A stretch of DNA of 64,000 nucleotides from Polaribacter sp. SA4-10. GTDB taxonomy: Bacteria; Bacteroidota; Bacteroidia; Flavobacteriales; Flavobacteriaceae. Under the pieces are notes generated by a model. The model was not told the DNA's origin. It ran no database searches and was given only the letters and a program-made list of their open reading frames with translations. The position numbers were made by a program, and so were the translations under genes. Below, piece by piece: positions 53,301 through 62,191 of the stretch (its first letter is position 1; every line of letters begins with the position of its first letter). The stretch is from contig CATIQU010000035.1 of NCBI GenBank assembly GCA_949519155.1, positions 124,001 to 188,000 on the forward strand, written 5' to 3'.

Positions 53301-54496
53301 AACCTGATGATAAAATAGCTTGTGAAACATACGAACTACCCGTTTTGACTGTTGGGGAATACTTTACAAAACCAAATGGATTAGGGACGCAATTAAACCC
53401 AGGAACGATTATTAATGAAACACAAACAATATACATTTATGCTGAAAACGGAAACCGTTTTTTATGCAAAGATGAGCACCAATTCACAATTACAGTGTTT
53501 AACAAACCAATCCTAGAAAATTTTCCAGATATAGTCGCTTGTGAAAGCATTACATTGCCAACTCTAGCTATAGAAAACACAACCATAGAATAATATAATA
53601 GCCCCAATCGTGTTGGACTTATTGATCCTTCTGAATATACGATTTCGGAAATTGGAACAAAAGAAATATATGTCTATGCATACCCTACAGGAAATGCTAA
53701 TTGTTTTGCTGAAGATCAGTTTCAAATAACAGTGAATCCATTGCTGAATTTAGTGATAAAGGGCGGTGTTATTTGTGTAGATCAAGATACTGGATTGACA
53801 ACAAACCCTTTTTTATTAGAATCTAAATTAGAAGAAAGTAAATTTACTGTCCATTGGTATTTAAATAATGAACTCGTAGGAACAGGGCCAAATCACAATG
53901 CAACTAAAGCAGGTGACTATAGAGTAGAGACTGTAAAGTTAACAGTAGATAATGGTGTAGATTGTAATTATGCACCTACAATTGTTGTCGTAGAAGCTTC
54001 CATCCCAAAATTTGAAGTTCGGTTTCTAACAGAAGAATTTGTTGATGTATACGCTATAGAAGTACATACAATAGAACAAGGGCTCGGGGAATATCTATAC
54101 GCGATAGATAGTGGCCCATTTCAATCTTCAAATCAATTTGAAAATGTGATTCCTGGTGAATACACGATCACCATAAGAGATGTTTCAGAAATTTGCAATG
54201 ATTTTAGATTAAATTTTGTTGCGATAAAGTATCCTAAATTTTTCACTCCAAATAATGATGGAAAAAATGATACTTGGAACATTACAGATCTAAAGAATGA
54301 TTCAAATGCAGTTATAAAAATATTTACTCGGTTTGGAAAATTAATCACAATCATAAAGCCAAACGGAATCGGCTGGGATGGAGTAAACAAGAATGGTCTT
54401 ACAGGACACTCAAATGATTATTGGTTTTTGTTATCATACACTAAAAATGGTGACATAAAAACCTATAGAAATCATTTTTCATTACTAAGAAAATAA
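50378..54496 (+). pseudogene. T9SS type-B surface protein with choice-of-anchor L domain, three in-frame stops
   Basis: The three tracked ORFs plus the piece from 53594 to 54496 are one reading frame of 1,372 codons: TAA at 50729-50731, TAG at 52571-52573 and TAA at 53591-53593, no frameshift. Signal peptide (ILISILFLIFHIQLFSQ). A choice-of-anchor L domain (NTPEELVDILIGNSC..., EFDFIPLANTINFNYLLASNEYGEY) spans the first stop. An Ig-like stretch, then eight repeats (about 70 residues each) follow. The C-terminus is the type-B sorting/gliding-associated domain (KFFTPNNDGKNDTWNI ... NHFSLLRK). As sequenced, no full protein is made; without the C-terminus no T9SS sorting. Confidence 0.9.
52020..53720 (+). 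repeat. Eight tandem ~70-residue protein repeats
   Basis: Repeated unit: Cys, then LPxLxNGNYYT, NGxGTQLxPGDII, then YIYN or YFYA. Eight copies, near 52030, 52235, 52455, 52660, 52885, 53100, 53320 and 53535. Stop codons fall in copies 3 and 8. DNA is diverged, so copies are old. Confidence 0.8.
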
Positions 54497-54531
54497 TCTT
54501 TTTTTATGCATTCATAGTTTATCAATTTGCA

Positions 54532-54539
54532 TAAATTTG
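54532..54539 (+). promoter_or_regulatory. -7 promoter box for the DUF4258 gene
   Basis: TAAATTTG fits TAnnTTTG, 17 nt before the ATG at 54557, supporting that start instead of the tracked ATG at 54527. Confidence 0.45.
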
Positions 54540-54556
54540 CAATTCAATATTCAACA

Positions 54557-54925
54557 ATGCTGGTAAAAAGGATTTTTTATTATTTAGTGGGATTATCTTT
54601 GGGTTCTGTTGCCGTTTATTTTTTTTGGCAAAAGAAAAATGCTTCATTTGACTATGGAATGGATGCAAGAACACTTAAAACGCTTCGTATTAGAGAGCGT
54701 TTGTTTTCTGAACAAGCAAAACTTTCTATGCGACAACATCGTATTGACACGACAATGATTTCTAATATTTTATATTTAGGAGATGTTGATTTTGGTAAAA
54801 GCGACCAACGAAAAAAACCTTGTGGAGAATACTATATTACTGGAACCGATGCATTAAAAAGCATTCACTTATTAGTAAAACGTTGCGATTCTACTGCTAC
54901 TATAGAAGAAATAACGATACACTAA
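54557..54925 (+). CDS. DUF4258 small membrane-anchored protein
   Basis: 122 aa from the ATG at 54557. One N-terminal transmembrane helix (IFYYLVGLSLGSVAVYFFW), then DARTLKTLRIRERLFS, SMRQHRIDTTMISNILYLGDVDF, and a strand region ending IHLLVKRCDSTATIEEITI, the DUF4258 pattern. Function unknown. Its tracked start overlaps the -7 box. Between it and the convergent TrmH gene are 118 bp with only a weak CCGATA / TATCGG inverted repeat. Confidence 0.75.
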   Translation: MLVKRIFYYLVGLSLGSVAVYFFWQKKNASFDYGMDARTLKTLRIRERLFSEQAKLSMRQHRIDTTMISNILYLGDVDFGKSDQRKKPCGEYYITGTDALKSIHLLVKRCDSTATIEEITIH

Positions 54926-55043
54926 CCATTCTTGTTCCGATAGTTTAACCCTTCACCAGAAAGAATTATCGGAGTAATTATCTCATGCCTTTTTACTTAT
55001 GTTTCCGCTCTTTTTGCCTGAGAAGCATAAACTTCAATAAGAG

Positions 55044-55724
55044 TCAATTACCATTCGTTGCATTTTGATGATAATGGGCTTCAATTTTATCAACATTTTT
55101 AATCGTCGTTTTCAGCCAGTCGAAGTATAAAAATTCCTTTTCTTCGTCGGACAACTTCCAATCAACATTCGAATTTCTCAATTTTGAGGTTACCTCCTGC
55201 AAAATAATTGCAGCAGCTACAGAGATGTTTAAACTCTCTGTAAAACCTACCATTGGTATTTTTAAAAAACCATCTGCATTTTCCATTACTGTATCTGAAA
55301 CACCCTCTGCTTCTACTCCAAAGACAAAAGCCGACTTTTTGGTAACATCAAAATCTTGCAATACACAAGAATCGTTGTGCGGTGTGGTCGCTATAATTTG
55401 ATACCCTTTTTCCTTTAAAGAAGCTAAGCAACTTGCTGTATTATCTCCATCATTCCGATATCGATTGTAGCTAAGCCATTTTTGAGAACCCTTTGCAACA
55501 TGTCTCGATATTTTATTATTGTATTTATTCTCAATTGCATGTACATCTTGAATCCCAAAAATATCGCAAGTTCTTACAACAGCACTTGCATTGTGAGGTT
55601 GAAAAATATCCTCCAAAACAACAGTAAAATGTCGGGTTCTATCCTCTAAAACTTTCTTAAATAACGATTTTCTCTTCTCTGTTAGATACCCTTCAAAATA
55701 AGCAAGTAGTTTTTGATCCATCAT
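55044..55724 (-). CDS. SpoU/TrmH-family RNA 2'-O-methyltransferase
   Basis: 226 aa. The SPOUT knot is shown by FQPHNASAVVRTCDIFGIQDVHAIE (motif 1), FVFGVEAEGVSD (motif 2) and IPMVGFTESLNISVAAAIILQEV (motif 3 with the SAM knot). The order and length fit TrmH (tRNA Gm18). N- and C-terminal helices are present, as in TrmH. Monocistronic. Confidence 0.9.
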   Translation of the reverse strand: MMDQKLLAYFEGYLTEKRKSLFKKVLEDRTRHFTVVLEDIFQPHNASAVVRTCDIFGIQDVHAIENKYNNKISRHVAKGSQKWLSYNRYRNDGDNTASCLASLKEKGYQIIATTPHNDSCVLQDFDVTKKSAFVFGVEAEGVSDTVMENADGFLKIPMVGFTESLNISVAAAIILQEVTSKLRNSNVDWKLSDEEKEFLYFDWLKTTIKNVDKIEAHYHQNATNGN

Positions 55725-55854
55725 AAAACAAACTTAAATATAAATATGCGTACTTTCAATTAAAACACACCATTTTAACAATCGATATCTATAAATGTCA
55801 TTATCCTTGAAATAAATAATCGAGTGAGTACCCTTATAAATCATGTCATGAAAA

Positions 55855-55890
55855 TAAAAATGACCGCATCAAAAATTAAGCGGTCACTTA
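55855..55890 (-). terminator. Terminator of the DbpA-like helicase gene
   Basis: Minus-strand TGACCGC, long loop, GCGGTCA, then TTTTTA, about 28 nt after the stop. Confidence 0.65.
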
Positions 55891-55913
55891 TATGAAATCG
55901 ACTGAAAAATAGA

Positions 55914-57227
55914 TTATGTCAAAGTTACACGTACTTTCTTCTTTTTCAGGCGAGTATTGTTTAGTTTTTCAATCAAATCATTGGCAATTGTTAAAGGAAC
56001 TGCGACAAATGCACAATCTTGTTTTAGCTCGATGTTTCCTAATTGAACTTTCGTAATATTTCCTTTTTTAAAAAAGAGTCCAGCAATATCTCCTTTCGAT
56101 ATTTTATCTTTCCTACCCCCTGAGATAAATAACGTTTCCCAATACTGAGGTTTGCGAGGCGCTCTTTTTGAAATATCTTCAATTTTAGATTTTTTAATAA
56201 AATCAGGTAAGTTTTCTTTTTCCCATTTCAACACGTAGGCGGTTCCTTTTGCATCAACTCTAGCGGTTCTACCATTTCTATGGGTAAATTCCTCTGCGGC
56301 TTTAGGAAGCTCGTAATGGATAATGAATTTTAATTCAGGAATGTCAATTCCTCTTGCCGCTAAATCGGTTGCAATTAAAATTTGACTGGTTCCATTTCTG
56401 AATTTAATCAAAGAACGTTCTCGATCTCTTTGTTCCATTCCACCAGAAAAACAACTGTGTGATATTTTGTTTTTATCTAAAAACTCACTTACTTTATTTA
56501 TGCTATCTTTTAAATTACAAAAGATAATACCAGGCTGATTTCCTAAATGTAAAATTAAATCTACCAAGGTTTCAGATTTGTTTTTTGCAGAAGCCACTAC
56601 TGTTTTAACTTCGAGTTTAGAAACTACTTTTTTCTTTAAATAGTTAATGGTTTTTGCTTGATCTAATCGAACAAAATCTGGAATCTCAACTCCCTGTGTT
56701 GCAGAGGTTAATATTCGCTTATTTAAAGTAGTAAGTTGATTTATGATTCCTCTCATTTCATATTCAAAACCAACTTCTAATGACTTGTCAAATTCATCTA
56801 AAACTAATGTTTTAATATGCGCTTTAGAGAAACGTTCATTTGCAAAATGATCTGCAATTCTACCAGGTGTACCAATTAAAATAGCAGGTACATGTTTCAA
56901 CTCAATTTTATCTTTAGACATTGGTCGGCCACCATACACAGCATTTACCTTAAAGCCAGATCCCATATTACGAACAACTTGTTCAATCTGTATTGCCAAC
57001 TCCCGTGAGGGTACTAAAATTAAAACCTGTACCTCGCTAGAATTCGGGTCTAATGTTTGAATCACTGGCAATAAAAAAGCCAATGTCTTTCCAGTTCCCG
57101 TTGGAGAAAGTAATATCGTATTGGTATTTGATTCTATTACAGAAATTGCTTCCTCTTGCATCGGATTCAATGCATGAATGTTTAATTTTGCTAAAATATC
57201 TTGTTGATCTTTTATTGTATTTGCCAT
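55914..57227 (-). CDS. DbpA-like DEAD-box RNA helicase
   Basis: 437 aa. Q motif (LNIHALNPMQEEAISVI), Walker A LLSPTGTGKTLAF, motif II DEFD instead of DEAD (LVLDEFDKSLEVG), SAT, IATDLAARGIDIPE and HRNGRTAR. The C-terminal RNA-binding domain (KDKISKGDIAGLFFKKGNITKVQLGNIEL) matches DbpA, which binds 23S rRNA hairpin 92 in ribosome assembly. The substitution Ala to Phe in motif II is tolerated in some relatives; activity unknown. 60 bp after the SDR gene. Confidence 0.88.
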   Translation of the reverse strand: MANTIKDQQDILAKLNIHALNPMQEEAISVIESNTNTILLSPTGTGKTLAFLLPVIQTLDPNSSEVQVLILVPSRELAIQIEQVVRNMGSGFKVNAVYGGRPMSKDKIELKHVPAILIGTPGRIADHFANERFSKAHIKTLVLDEFDKSLEVGFEYEMRGIINQLTTLNKRILTSATQGVEIPDFVRLDQAKTINYLKKKVVSKLEVKTVVASAKNKSETLVDLILHLGNQPGIIFCNLKDSINKVSEFLDKNKISHSCFSGGMEQRDRERSLIKFRNGTSQILIATDLAARGIDIPELKFIIHYELPKAAEEFTHRNGRTARVDAKGTAYVLKWEKENLPDFIKKSKIEDISKRAPRKPQYWETLFISGGRKDKISKGDIAGLFFKKGNITKVQLGNIELKQDCAFVAVPLTIANDLIEKLNNTRLKKKKVRVTLT

Positions 57228-57286
57228 ATATGTTACTATTATCCTGTTGCTACTTTTTTCGACTCACTACTCACTGCAAATTTTCA

Positions 57287-58822
57287 CTACCAATCTATCG
57301 GAAAGTAATCTTTTAAGAACTTGCCAGACCAGTGTTTACCTGTATTAATACCATCAATTAACGGATCCATTACCCTTGCTGCACCATCTACAATATCTAA
57401 AGGAGGCTGAAAATCATGAACTTCTACTTTCTTTTTGGACAGTTCTGCAGGATCTTCATCCGTTACCCATCCCGTATCAACAGCATTCATATAAATCCCT
57501 TTTTTTGCAAAGGTTGCTGATGACGTGTGCGTTAGCATATTTAAAGCCGCTTTTGCCATGTTTGTATGCGGATGACGGTCTACTTTTTTAAAGCGATGAA
57601 ACTTGCCCTCCATAGCAGAAACATTGATAATGTGTTTCTTCCCTGTGTTTTCTTTCATCATCAAGTTTGACAAACGATTACACAACACAAAGGGAGCAAC
57701 TGCATTGACCAATTGTACTTCCACCATTTCTGTAGTTTCAATTTCGCCTAACTTTAAACGCCAACTATTGGTTTTTCTTAAATCTACTTGCTGTAAATCA
57801 GCATCCAACTTTCCTTCCGGAAATACTTCTTCAGTCTGTAATGAATTGTCAAAACTATAAGGAATCTGAGACAATGCTGCAGAATTTCTCAAGCCGATAC
57901 CAGGTTCAGGACCATGCCAGGTAACTGGCAAGACATTATTTTCATTTGTTTTTGAAGTACCAATACTCAAATCAGCAATTTCCTGCAAACATTCTGAATG
58001 ATTGACAAGTAATGTTTGTGCTAATTTTGGTAATTCTGATATTGCTAATTTCTCATTTCCCATTAAATGGAAATAAAAACCAGAAGGTCTTCTTACTGTT
58101 TGAGCTGCGTTATTAATTAATATATCTAAACGATCATACTTCTGTTCTATGTAATTACAAAAAATCTCTACACTAGGAATATGACGTAAATCCAACCCAT
58201 GAATGTGTAAACGATCACTCCAATCCTTATAGTCTTCTTCTTTCGAAAAACGAATGGCAGAATCTGCAGGAAAACGAGTAGTAGCAACAACAGTTGCCCC
58301 AGAACGCAACAACATTAATGTAATATGATACCCTATTTTTAATCGAGAGCCAGTAATCACGGCAACCTGATCTTGTAAATCGGTCGTTTGAAAACGTTTT
58401 GCATAATTTAAATCACCACATGAAGTGCACATGGTATCATAAAAATGGTGCAATTTGGTAAATACTGTTTTACAAACATAACAATTTCTTGGTGATTCTA
58501 ATTCGGGAGTATCTTCTGAAAGACTTGCAGCTGCCAATAATTTTGGTGCCACAAATAAAGCTGCTTCTCGAGCAGATCGAATTCCTGTTGACTTTCTTGC
58601 ATGAATATCCTTAGCAATCATTTTGCGTTTTGCCGCTTTCTTGGCATCTTTTCTACGACGCTGAAACTCATCACGATTTGGTCTTGACAATTCACCCGCT
58701 ACTTTAAACAGCGCGACTCTTTGTGCTTCAGGCAATTCAAATAGCTGATTGGTATCCGCTAATAATTGCTGTATCGTATTGATACATTGTGTTATGTGCA
58801 GATTATTAATTTTATCACTCAT
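57287..58822 (-). CDS. Long SDR-family protein with N-terminal zinc-finger-like region
   Basis: 511 aa from the ATG at 58822. The first 115 residues ([20 protein letters not shown]) are basic and helical. A CxxC pair follows ([22 protein letters not shown]), suggesting one zinc. The SDR part starts [16 protein letters not shown] (TGxxxxxG), keeps NNAAQT, and has the active-site segment INVSAMEGK...[10 protein letters not shown], where the expected Tyr is Thr, so classical catalysis is doubtful. It lies between two DEAD-box helicase genes on one strand, which hints at RNA-related or cold-stress work. Homologues exist in other flavobacteria; function unknown. Confidence 0.72.
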   Translation of the reverse strand: MSDKINNLHITQCINTIQQLLADTNQLFELPEAQRVALFKVAGELSRPNRDEFQRRRKDAKKAAKRKMIAKDIHARKSTGIRSAREAALFVAPKLLAAASLSEDTPELESPRNCYVCKTVFTKLHHFYDTMCTSCGDLNYAKRFQTTDLQDQVAVITGSRLKIGYHITLMLLRSGATVVATTRFPADSAIRFSKEEDYKDWSDRLHIHGLDLRHIPSVEIFCNYIEQKYDRLDILINNAAQTVRRPSGFYFHLMGNEKLAISELPKLAQTLLVNHSECLQEIADLSIGTSKTNENNVLPVTWHGPEPGIGLRNSAALSQIPYSFDNSLQTEEVFPEGKLDADLQQVDLRKTNSWRLKLGEIETTEMVEVQLVNAVAPFVLCNRLSNLMMKENTGKKHIINVSAMEGKFHRFKKVDRHPHTNMAKAALNMLTHTSSATFAKKGIYMNAVDTGWVTDEDPAELSKKKVEVHDFQPPLDIVDGAARVMDPLIDGINTGKHWSGKFLKDYFPIDW

Positions 58823-58834
58823 ATACAATAGAAA

Positions 58835-60175
58835 CTAGTGCTTCTTTTTCTTTTTAGTGTCTACAGTTTTAGGTGCACTTATTGTTGTTTGTATTAGATA
58901 ATTTGCCAATACTTTCTCAATCAACTCTTCTTTTGTTAAATGATGAAAGACCGTTCTCACTTTTTTTCTAAATTCTTCAGAGACGGTTTTGTTTGGTTTC
59001 GTCTTAAATATTTTTTTTGCCCATAACAATCCATTATTTTCTTCAATACTTTTTGCATCTGCTTTTTGAAATGAATTGAATACAATGCCTAATTCTTTTT
59101 CAAAATCGGCAATATCTGGAGTTTCTTCTTGCTGGATAATTGTTAAAGAAAGCCCCTTTGCTCCTGCTCTTGCAGTACGACCACTTCTGTGCACATAAGC
59201 GCCATATGTATCTGGCAAGTGATAATTAACTACATAAGCGATTTCTTTCACATCAATTCCACGAGCCGCCAAGTCAGTAGCCACAAGAATATCGATATGT
59301 CCCTCTCTAAATTGCCCCATGATACGATCACGAATTCCTTGCGTCAAACTCCCATGAATCGCTCCGGAAGAGAATTTATTAATTGCTAGATTTTTCGCCA
59401 ACTTATTTACAGCAGCTTTTGTTTTACAAAAAATAATTCCTCTTTGTCCTTCTTTCGAATTTAGAAAATGTAATAAAACCTCTAATTTCTCAATAGGTTC
59501 CACCACTACATATTGATGATCGATACCTTGATGTCCAGCCGTATCAATGTCTGCCGAGATCTCAAGAACTTTATCGGACATGTAATTATTGATCAGCTGC
59601 TTAATAGCACCTGGCATTGTCGCTGTAAATAAAAGTGTTCTTCTTTTTTTTGGAATTTCCTTGATAATACTATCCAGTCCTTCCTTCAAAGCACTCACCA
59701 TCTCATCTGCTTCATCTAAAATAAAATGAGAAATGTCTTTAATATTAATGGCGTCTCGTTTTACTAAATCGGCTAAACGACCGGGGGTTGCAACAACTAT
59801 ATGAGTGGTTTTTTTTAAACGATCTATTTGAGGTTTAATCGGGATTCCACCACAAATTACAGCAATAGAAATCTCTGGACTGTTTGCAGCAAAAGATTCT
59901 AAATTACTATGAATTTGCTGCCCTAGCTCTCTTGTTGGTGCCAAAACAATTGCTTGAATGGCATCTTTTGTTGTATCTATTAATTGTATTAATGGCAAAC
60001 CAAAAGCAGCAGTTTTCCCAGTTCCTGTTTTTGCCAATGCAACAACGTCTTCTGTTTGAGATAAGATTACTGGAATTACTTTTTCTTGAATATCTGTAGG
60101 TACGGATATCTGAAGCGCTGATAGGCTTTGTTGAATTTCTGAGTTAATTCCTAAATCGGAAAAACGATTTGACAT
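58835..60175 (-). CDS. DEAD-box RNA helicase
   Basis: 446 aa from the ATG at 60175. All classic motifs: FSDLGINSEIQQSLSALQI (Q motif region), ALAKTGTGKTAAFGLPL, APTRELGQQIH, TPGRLADL, LDEADEMVSAL, FTATMP, VATDLAARGIDVKEI, HRSGRTARAG. The C-terminal tail is short and Lys-rich (APKTVDTKKKKKH), suited to RNA binding. RhlE/CsdA-type general helicase for ribosome assembly or cold. Its promoter region carries a perfect 9-bp inverted repeat. Confidence 0.93.
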   Translation of the reverse strand: MSNRFSDLGINSEIQQSLSALQISVPTDIQEKVIPVILSQTEDVVALAKTGTGKTAAFGLPLIQLIDTTKDAIQAIVLAPTRELGQQIHSNLESFAANSPEISIAVICGGIPIKPQIDRLKKTTHIVVATPGRLADLVKRDAINIKDISHFILDEADEMVSALKEGLDSIIKEIPKKRRTLLFTATMPGAIKQLINNYMSDKVLEISADIDTAGHQGIDHQYVVVEPIEKLEVLLHFLNSKEGQRGIIFCKTKAAVNKLAKNLAINKFSSGAIHGSLTQGIRDRIMGQFREGHIDILVATDLAARGIDVKEIAYVVNYHLPDTYGAYVHRSGRTARAGAKGLSLTIIQQEETPDIADFEKELGIVFNSFQKADAKSIEENNGLLWAKKIFKTKPNKTVSEEFRKKVRTVFHHLTKEELIEKVLANYLIQTTISAPKTVDTKKKKKH

Positions 60176-60190
60176 AAAAAGTGTTTTAAG

Positions 60191-60198
60191 CAAAGATA
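60191..60198 (-). promoter_or_regulatory. -7 promoter box for the DEAD-box helicase
   Basis: Minus-strand TATCTTTG fits TAnnTTTG, 15 nt before the ATG at 60175. Confidence 0.5.
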
Positions 60199-60200
60199 GT

Positions 60201-60224
60201 CACACTTTTAAAGAGAAAAGTGTG
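60201..60224. promoter_or_regulatory. Perfect 9-bp inverted repeat at the helicase promoter (possible operator)
   Basis: CACACTTTT-aaagag-AAAAGTGTG lies 2 bp upstream of the -7 box, where the -33 element would be. It lacks a terminator T-tract and the position suits a repressor or activator site. Confidence 0.45.
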
Positions 60225-60255
60225 CGGAATGATATATTATTCTAAAATAGCGGAA

Positions 60256-60290
60256 ATAAAAAAGACCCATCAATAATGATGGGTCTTCTT
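60256..60290 (-). terminator. Terminator of the cspA-like gene
   Basis: AAGACCCATCA-ataa-TGATGGGTCTT hairpin with T-run on the minus strand, about 20 nt after the csp stop. Confidence 0.85.
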
Positions 60291-60309
60291 AAAAACTTTA
60301 AGTATATAT

Positions 60310-60501
60310 TTAGATAACTTTTACGTTAACTGCATTTAATCCTTTGTTTCCTTCTTGTAAATCAAATTCTACTTGGTCTCCTTCATTAATCTCATCGATT
60401 AATCCAGAAATGTGTACGAAATGATCTTTTTCAACTCCTTCTTCAGTGATAAATCCAAATCCTTTAGATTCATTGAAAAACTTTACGGTTCCTTTATTCA
60501 T
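60310..60501 (-). CDS. Cold-shock protein (CspA family)
   Basis: 63 aa from the ATG at 60501 (tracked start 30 nt upstream is not family-like). RNP1 ESKGFGFIT and RNP2 DHFVHISGL are present, the CSD RNA-binding strands. It melts or protects mRNA structures. Slightly short, with a conserved acidic C-terminal half. Own -7 box, strong terminator. Confidence 0.95.
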   Translation of the reverse strand: MNKGTVKFFNESKGFGFITEEGVEKDHFVHISGLIDEINEGDQVEFDLQEGNKGLNAVNVKVI

Positions 60502-60528
60502 TATATTATAATTAAGTTTATTAAGCGT

Positions 60529-60536
60529 CAAATGTA
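60529..60536 (-). promoter_or_regulatory. -7 promoter box for the cspA-like gene
   Basis: Minus-strand TACATTTG fits TAnnTTTG, 28 nt before the ATG at 60501. The tracked 10-codon extension would begin close to it. Confidence 0.45.
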
Positions 60537-60706
60537 ATATATATTTTTATACTAAAGCCTTGTTTATCTGTTTATTTTTATTTTTTTTATATAAAACTCT
60601 TTACGGGGTTTTGGAAATAAGATAAAACCACCAAATTTTGAAACAAAATAGAGACTCTCATAACTTAAAATCTGGTTGTATAAACTAAAATAATAAGGTC
60701 TTAGCT

Positions 60707-61600
60707 TTATAAACGTTTGCGTGAAGTTATAAAGTACACACCTGTCAATAGTACAACAGATGCGATAATTGATTGTGTTGACAACTTCTCATCTAAAACA
60801 TACCAGCCTAAAACCATTGCTACAATTGGATTTACATATGCAGAAGTGGCTACTTTTTCTGGGGAAACATTTTTTAAAAGAAAATTAAAAGAAGTAAAAG
60901 CGACAATTCCTCCAAAAAGAATTAATCCAACAACAGATAACTGCGCATTAAAACTCCAATTCACTGAAGAAATCCACGTTTCTTGTAAGCAAAAACTGAT
61001 TGCTAGTAAAAACACCCCCGCAGAAATCATTTGATATCCTGTACTCACAAAAAAATTTTTGGGTAAATCGGCTTTTGACACAAAAATACTCCCATAACTC
61101 CAACTAAGAACACAGGTAAAAGTAACTAGTATGGCTATAAGACTGCCTTCTTTTGCAGATACTCCTTGTTGACTGACCAATAAATACATTCCTATCATTC
61201 CTAAAACAACCCCAATAATTGACTTTACTTGCAATCTTTTACCATCTATCAAACGCATTAAAATTAAGACAAATAAGGGTTGCGTAGAAGCCAAAAGTGC
61301 CGCAAAACTACTGTCGATATAATTTAATGCCCATACGAAAACGCCATTTCCGTAAACTAAAAAAAGAAATCCAGCAATCACTGCATTTATAAATTGTTTT
61401 TTCGAAATTTGTAAAGGCTTTTTTAAAATTTTTGCAATTACCAAAATTAAAACTCCAGCTGTTAAAAAACGTAATGCTGCTAATGAAAAGGCAGGTATTT
61501 CAGTGACCGCTATTTTGTTTAGCAAATAAGTAGAACCCCAGATTGCATAAATTGAGAAAAACGAGAGGATTATTAAAATTTTATTTTTGTTGAGTTTCAA
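60707..61600 (-). CDS. EamA-family (DMT) transporter
   Basis: 297 aa from a TTG codon, with ten predicted transmembrane helices as two EamA repeats. FFSIYAIWGSTYLLNKIAV and AALRFLTAGVLILVIA at the start, VSPEKVATSAYVNPIVAMVLGWYVLDEKLS near the end are the family signature. Probably exports a metabolite or amino acid; substrate unknown. The -7 box places the transcription start about 16 nt upstream of the TTG. Confidence 0.9.
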   Translation of the reverse strand: MKLNKNKILIILSFFSIYAIWGSTYLLNKIAVTEIPAFSLAALRFLTAGVLILVIAKILKKPLQISKKQFINAVIAGFLFLVYGNGVFVWALNYIDSSFAALLASTQPLFVLILMRLIDGKRLQVKSIIGVVLGMIGMYLLVSQQGVSAKEGSLIAILVTFTCVLSWSYGSIFVSKADLPKNFFVSTGYQMISAGVFLLAISFCLQETWISSVNWSFNAQLSVVGLILFGGIVAFTSFNFLLKNVSPEKVATSAYVNPIVAMVLGWYVLDEKLSTQSIIASVVLLTGVYFITSRKRL

Positions 61601-61620
61601 AAGTGTTATTTTTAAGCGGG

Positions 61621-61628
61621 CAAAATTA
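61621..61628 (-). promoter_or_regulatory. -7 promoter box for the EamA transporter
   Basis: Minus-strand TAATTTTG fits TAnnTTTG, 20 nt before the TTG codon at 61600. Confidence 0.45.
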
Positions 61629-61689
61629 AACTTTTAATTTTACTTAACGTGAGGAGTCTTCCTATTTCAAGTAGGATGAAAAAAAGACA

Positions 61690-61720
61690 CAAAAAAACTC
61701 TGCTAAAAGCAGAGTTTTAT
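61690..61720 (-). terminator. Terminator of the long cold-shock-domain gene
   Basis: AAAACTCTGC-taaaa-GCAGAGTTTT hairpin; on the minus strand followed by T residues. Confidence 0.8.
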
Positions 61721-61738
61721 ATCTTAATGTACCGAAAA

Positions 61739-62191
61739 TTATATTTTAGCAACTTTAACAGCGTTCATTCCTCGCATTCCTCTTTCTAATTCGAAAGATA
61801 CTTTGTCGTTTTCTACAATGGTATCTATTAAACCACTTACGTGTGTAAAATATTTCTCATTATTCATGGAATCAATGATAAAACCGAAACCTTTTGATGA
61901 ATCAAAGAAAGAAACTTTTCCTTTTCTAACTGGATCTTCTTCGGGTAAGTCTTCTTTTTTAGGAACAGAAACAGCAATGTCTTCTAATTCTATTTCTACT
62001 TTTAAATCTGGATCTGGTGGTGTATCTGTTAAGTTACCATCATGATCTACATATGCAAACTGGATACCAGTAGTTCCATTTTCTTCTCTGTCCGCTTTTC
62101 TTGCGTCCATTTTCTTTTGCTTATCCTGACGTTTTTTTAAACGTTTCTTTTCTTTTTCACTTTTACTAAATGTCTGTTGCGATTTTGCCAT
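61739..62191 (-). CDS. Cold-shock-domain protein with basic N-terminal extension
   Basis: 150 aa. The first 40 residues are very Lys/Arg rich (KEKKRLKKRQDKQKKMDARK), followed by an acidic linker and a C-terminal cold-shock domain at about 88-150 (GKVSFFDSSKGFGFIID and YFTHVSGLID as RNP1 and RNP2). The basic arm suggests stronger RNA or ribosome binding than in plain CspA. A common flavobacterial form, second cold-shock gene in 1.5 kb. Confidence 0.92.
   Translation of the reverse strand: MAKSQQTFSKSEKEKKRLKKRQDKQKKMDARKADREENGTTGIQFAYVDHDGNLTDTPPDPDLKVEIELEDIAVSVPKKEDLPEEDPVRKGKVSFFDSSKGFGFIIDSMNNEKYFTHVSGLIDTIVENDKVSFELERGMRGMNAVKVAKI

Noticed and set aside
52020-53720. CRISPR-like array
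   Set aside because: The periodicity is in protein sequence; DNA copies are diverged and there are no short identical repeats with unique spacers.
11648-54496. Stop-codon reassignment or a suppressor tRNA as explanation for in-frame stops
   Set aside because: TAA, TAG and TGA all occur as normal terminators of intact genes here, e.g. TGA ends the S4 gene and TAG ends the MDR oxidoreductase gene; no suppressor tRNA is in the window.
54926-55043. CCGATA / TATCGG inverted repeat as terminator
   Set aside because: Six-bp stem with a loop of more than 20 nt and no T-tract; too weak.
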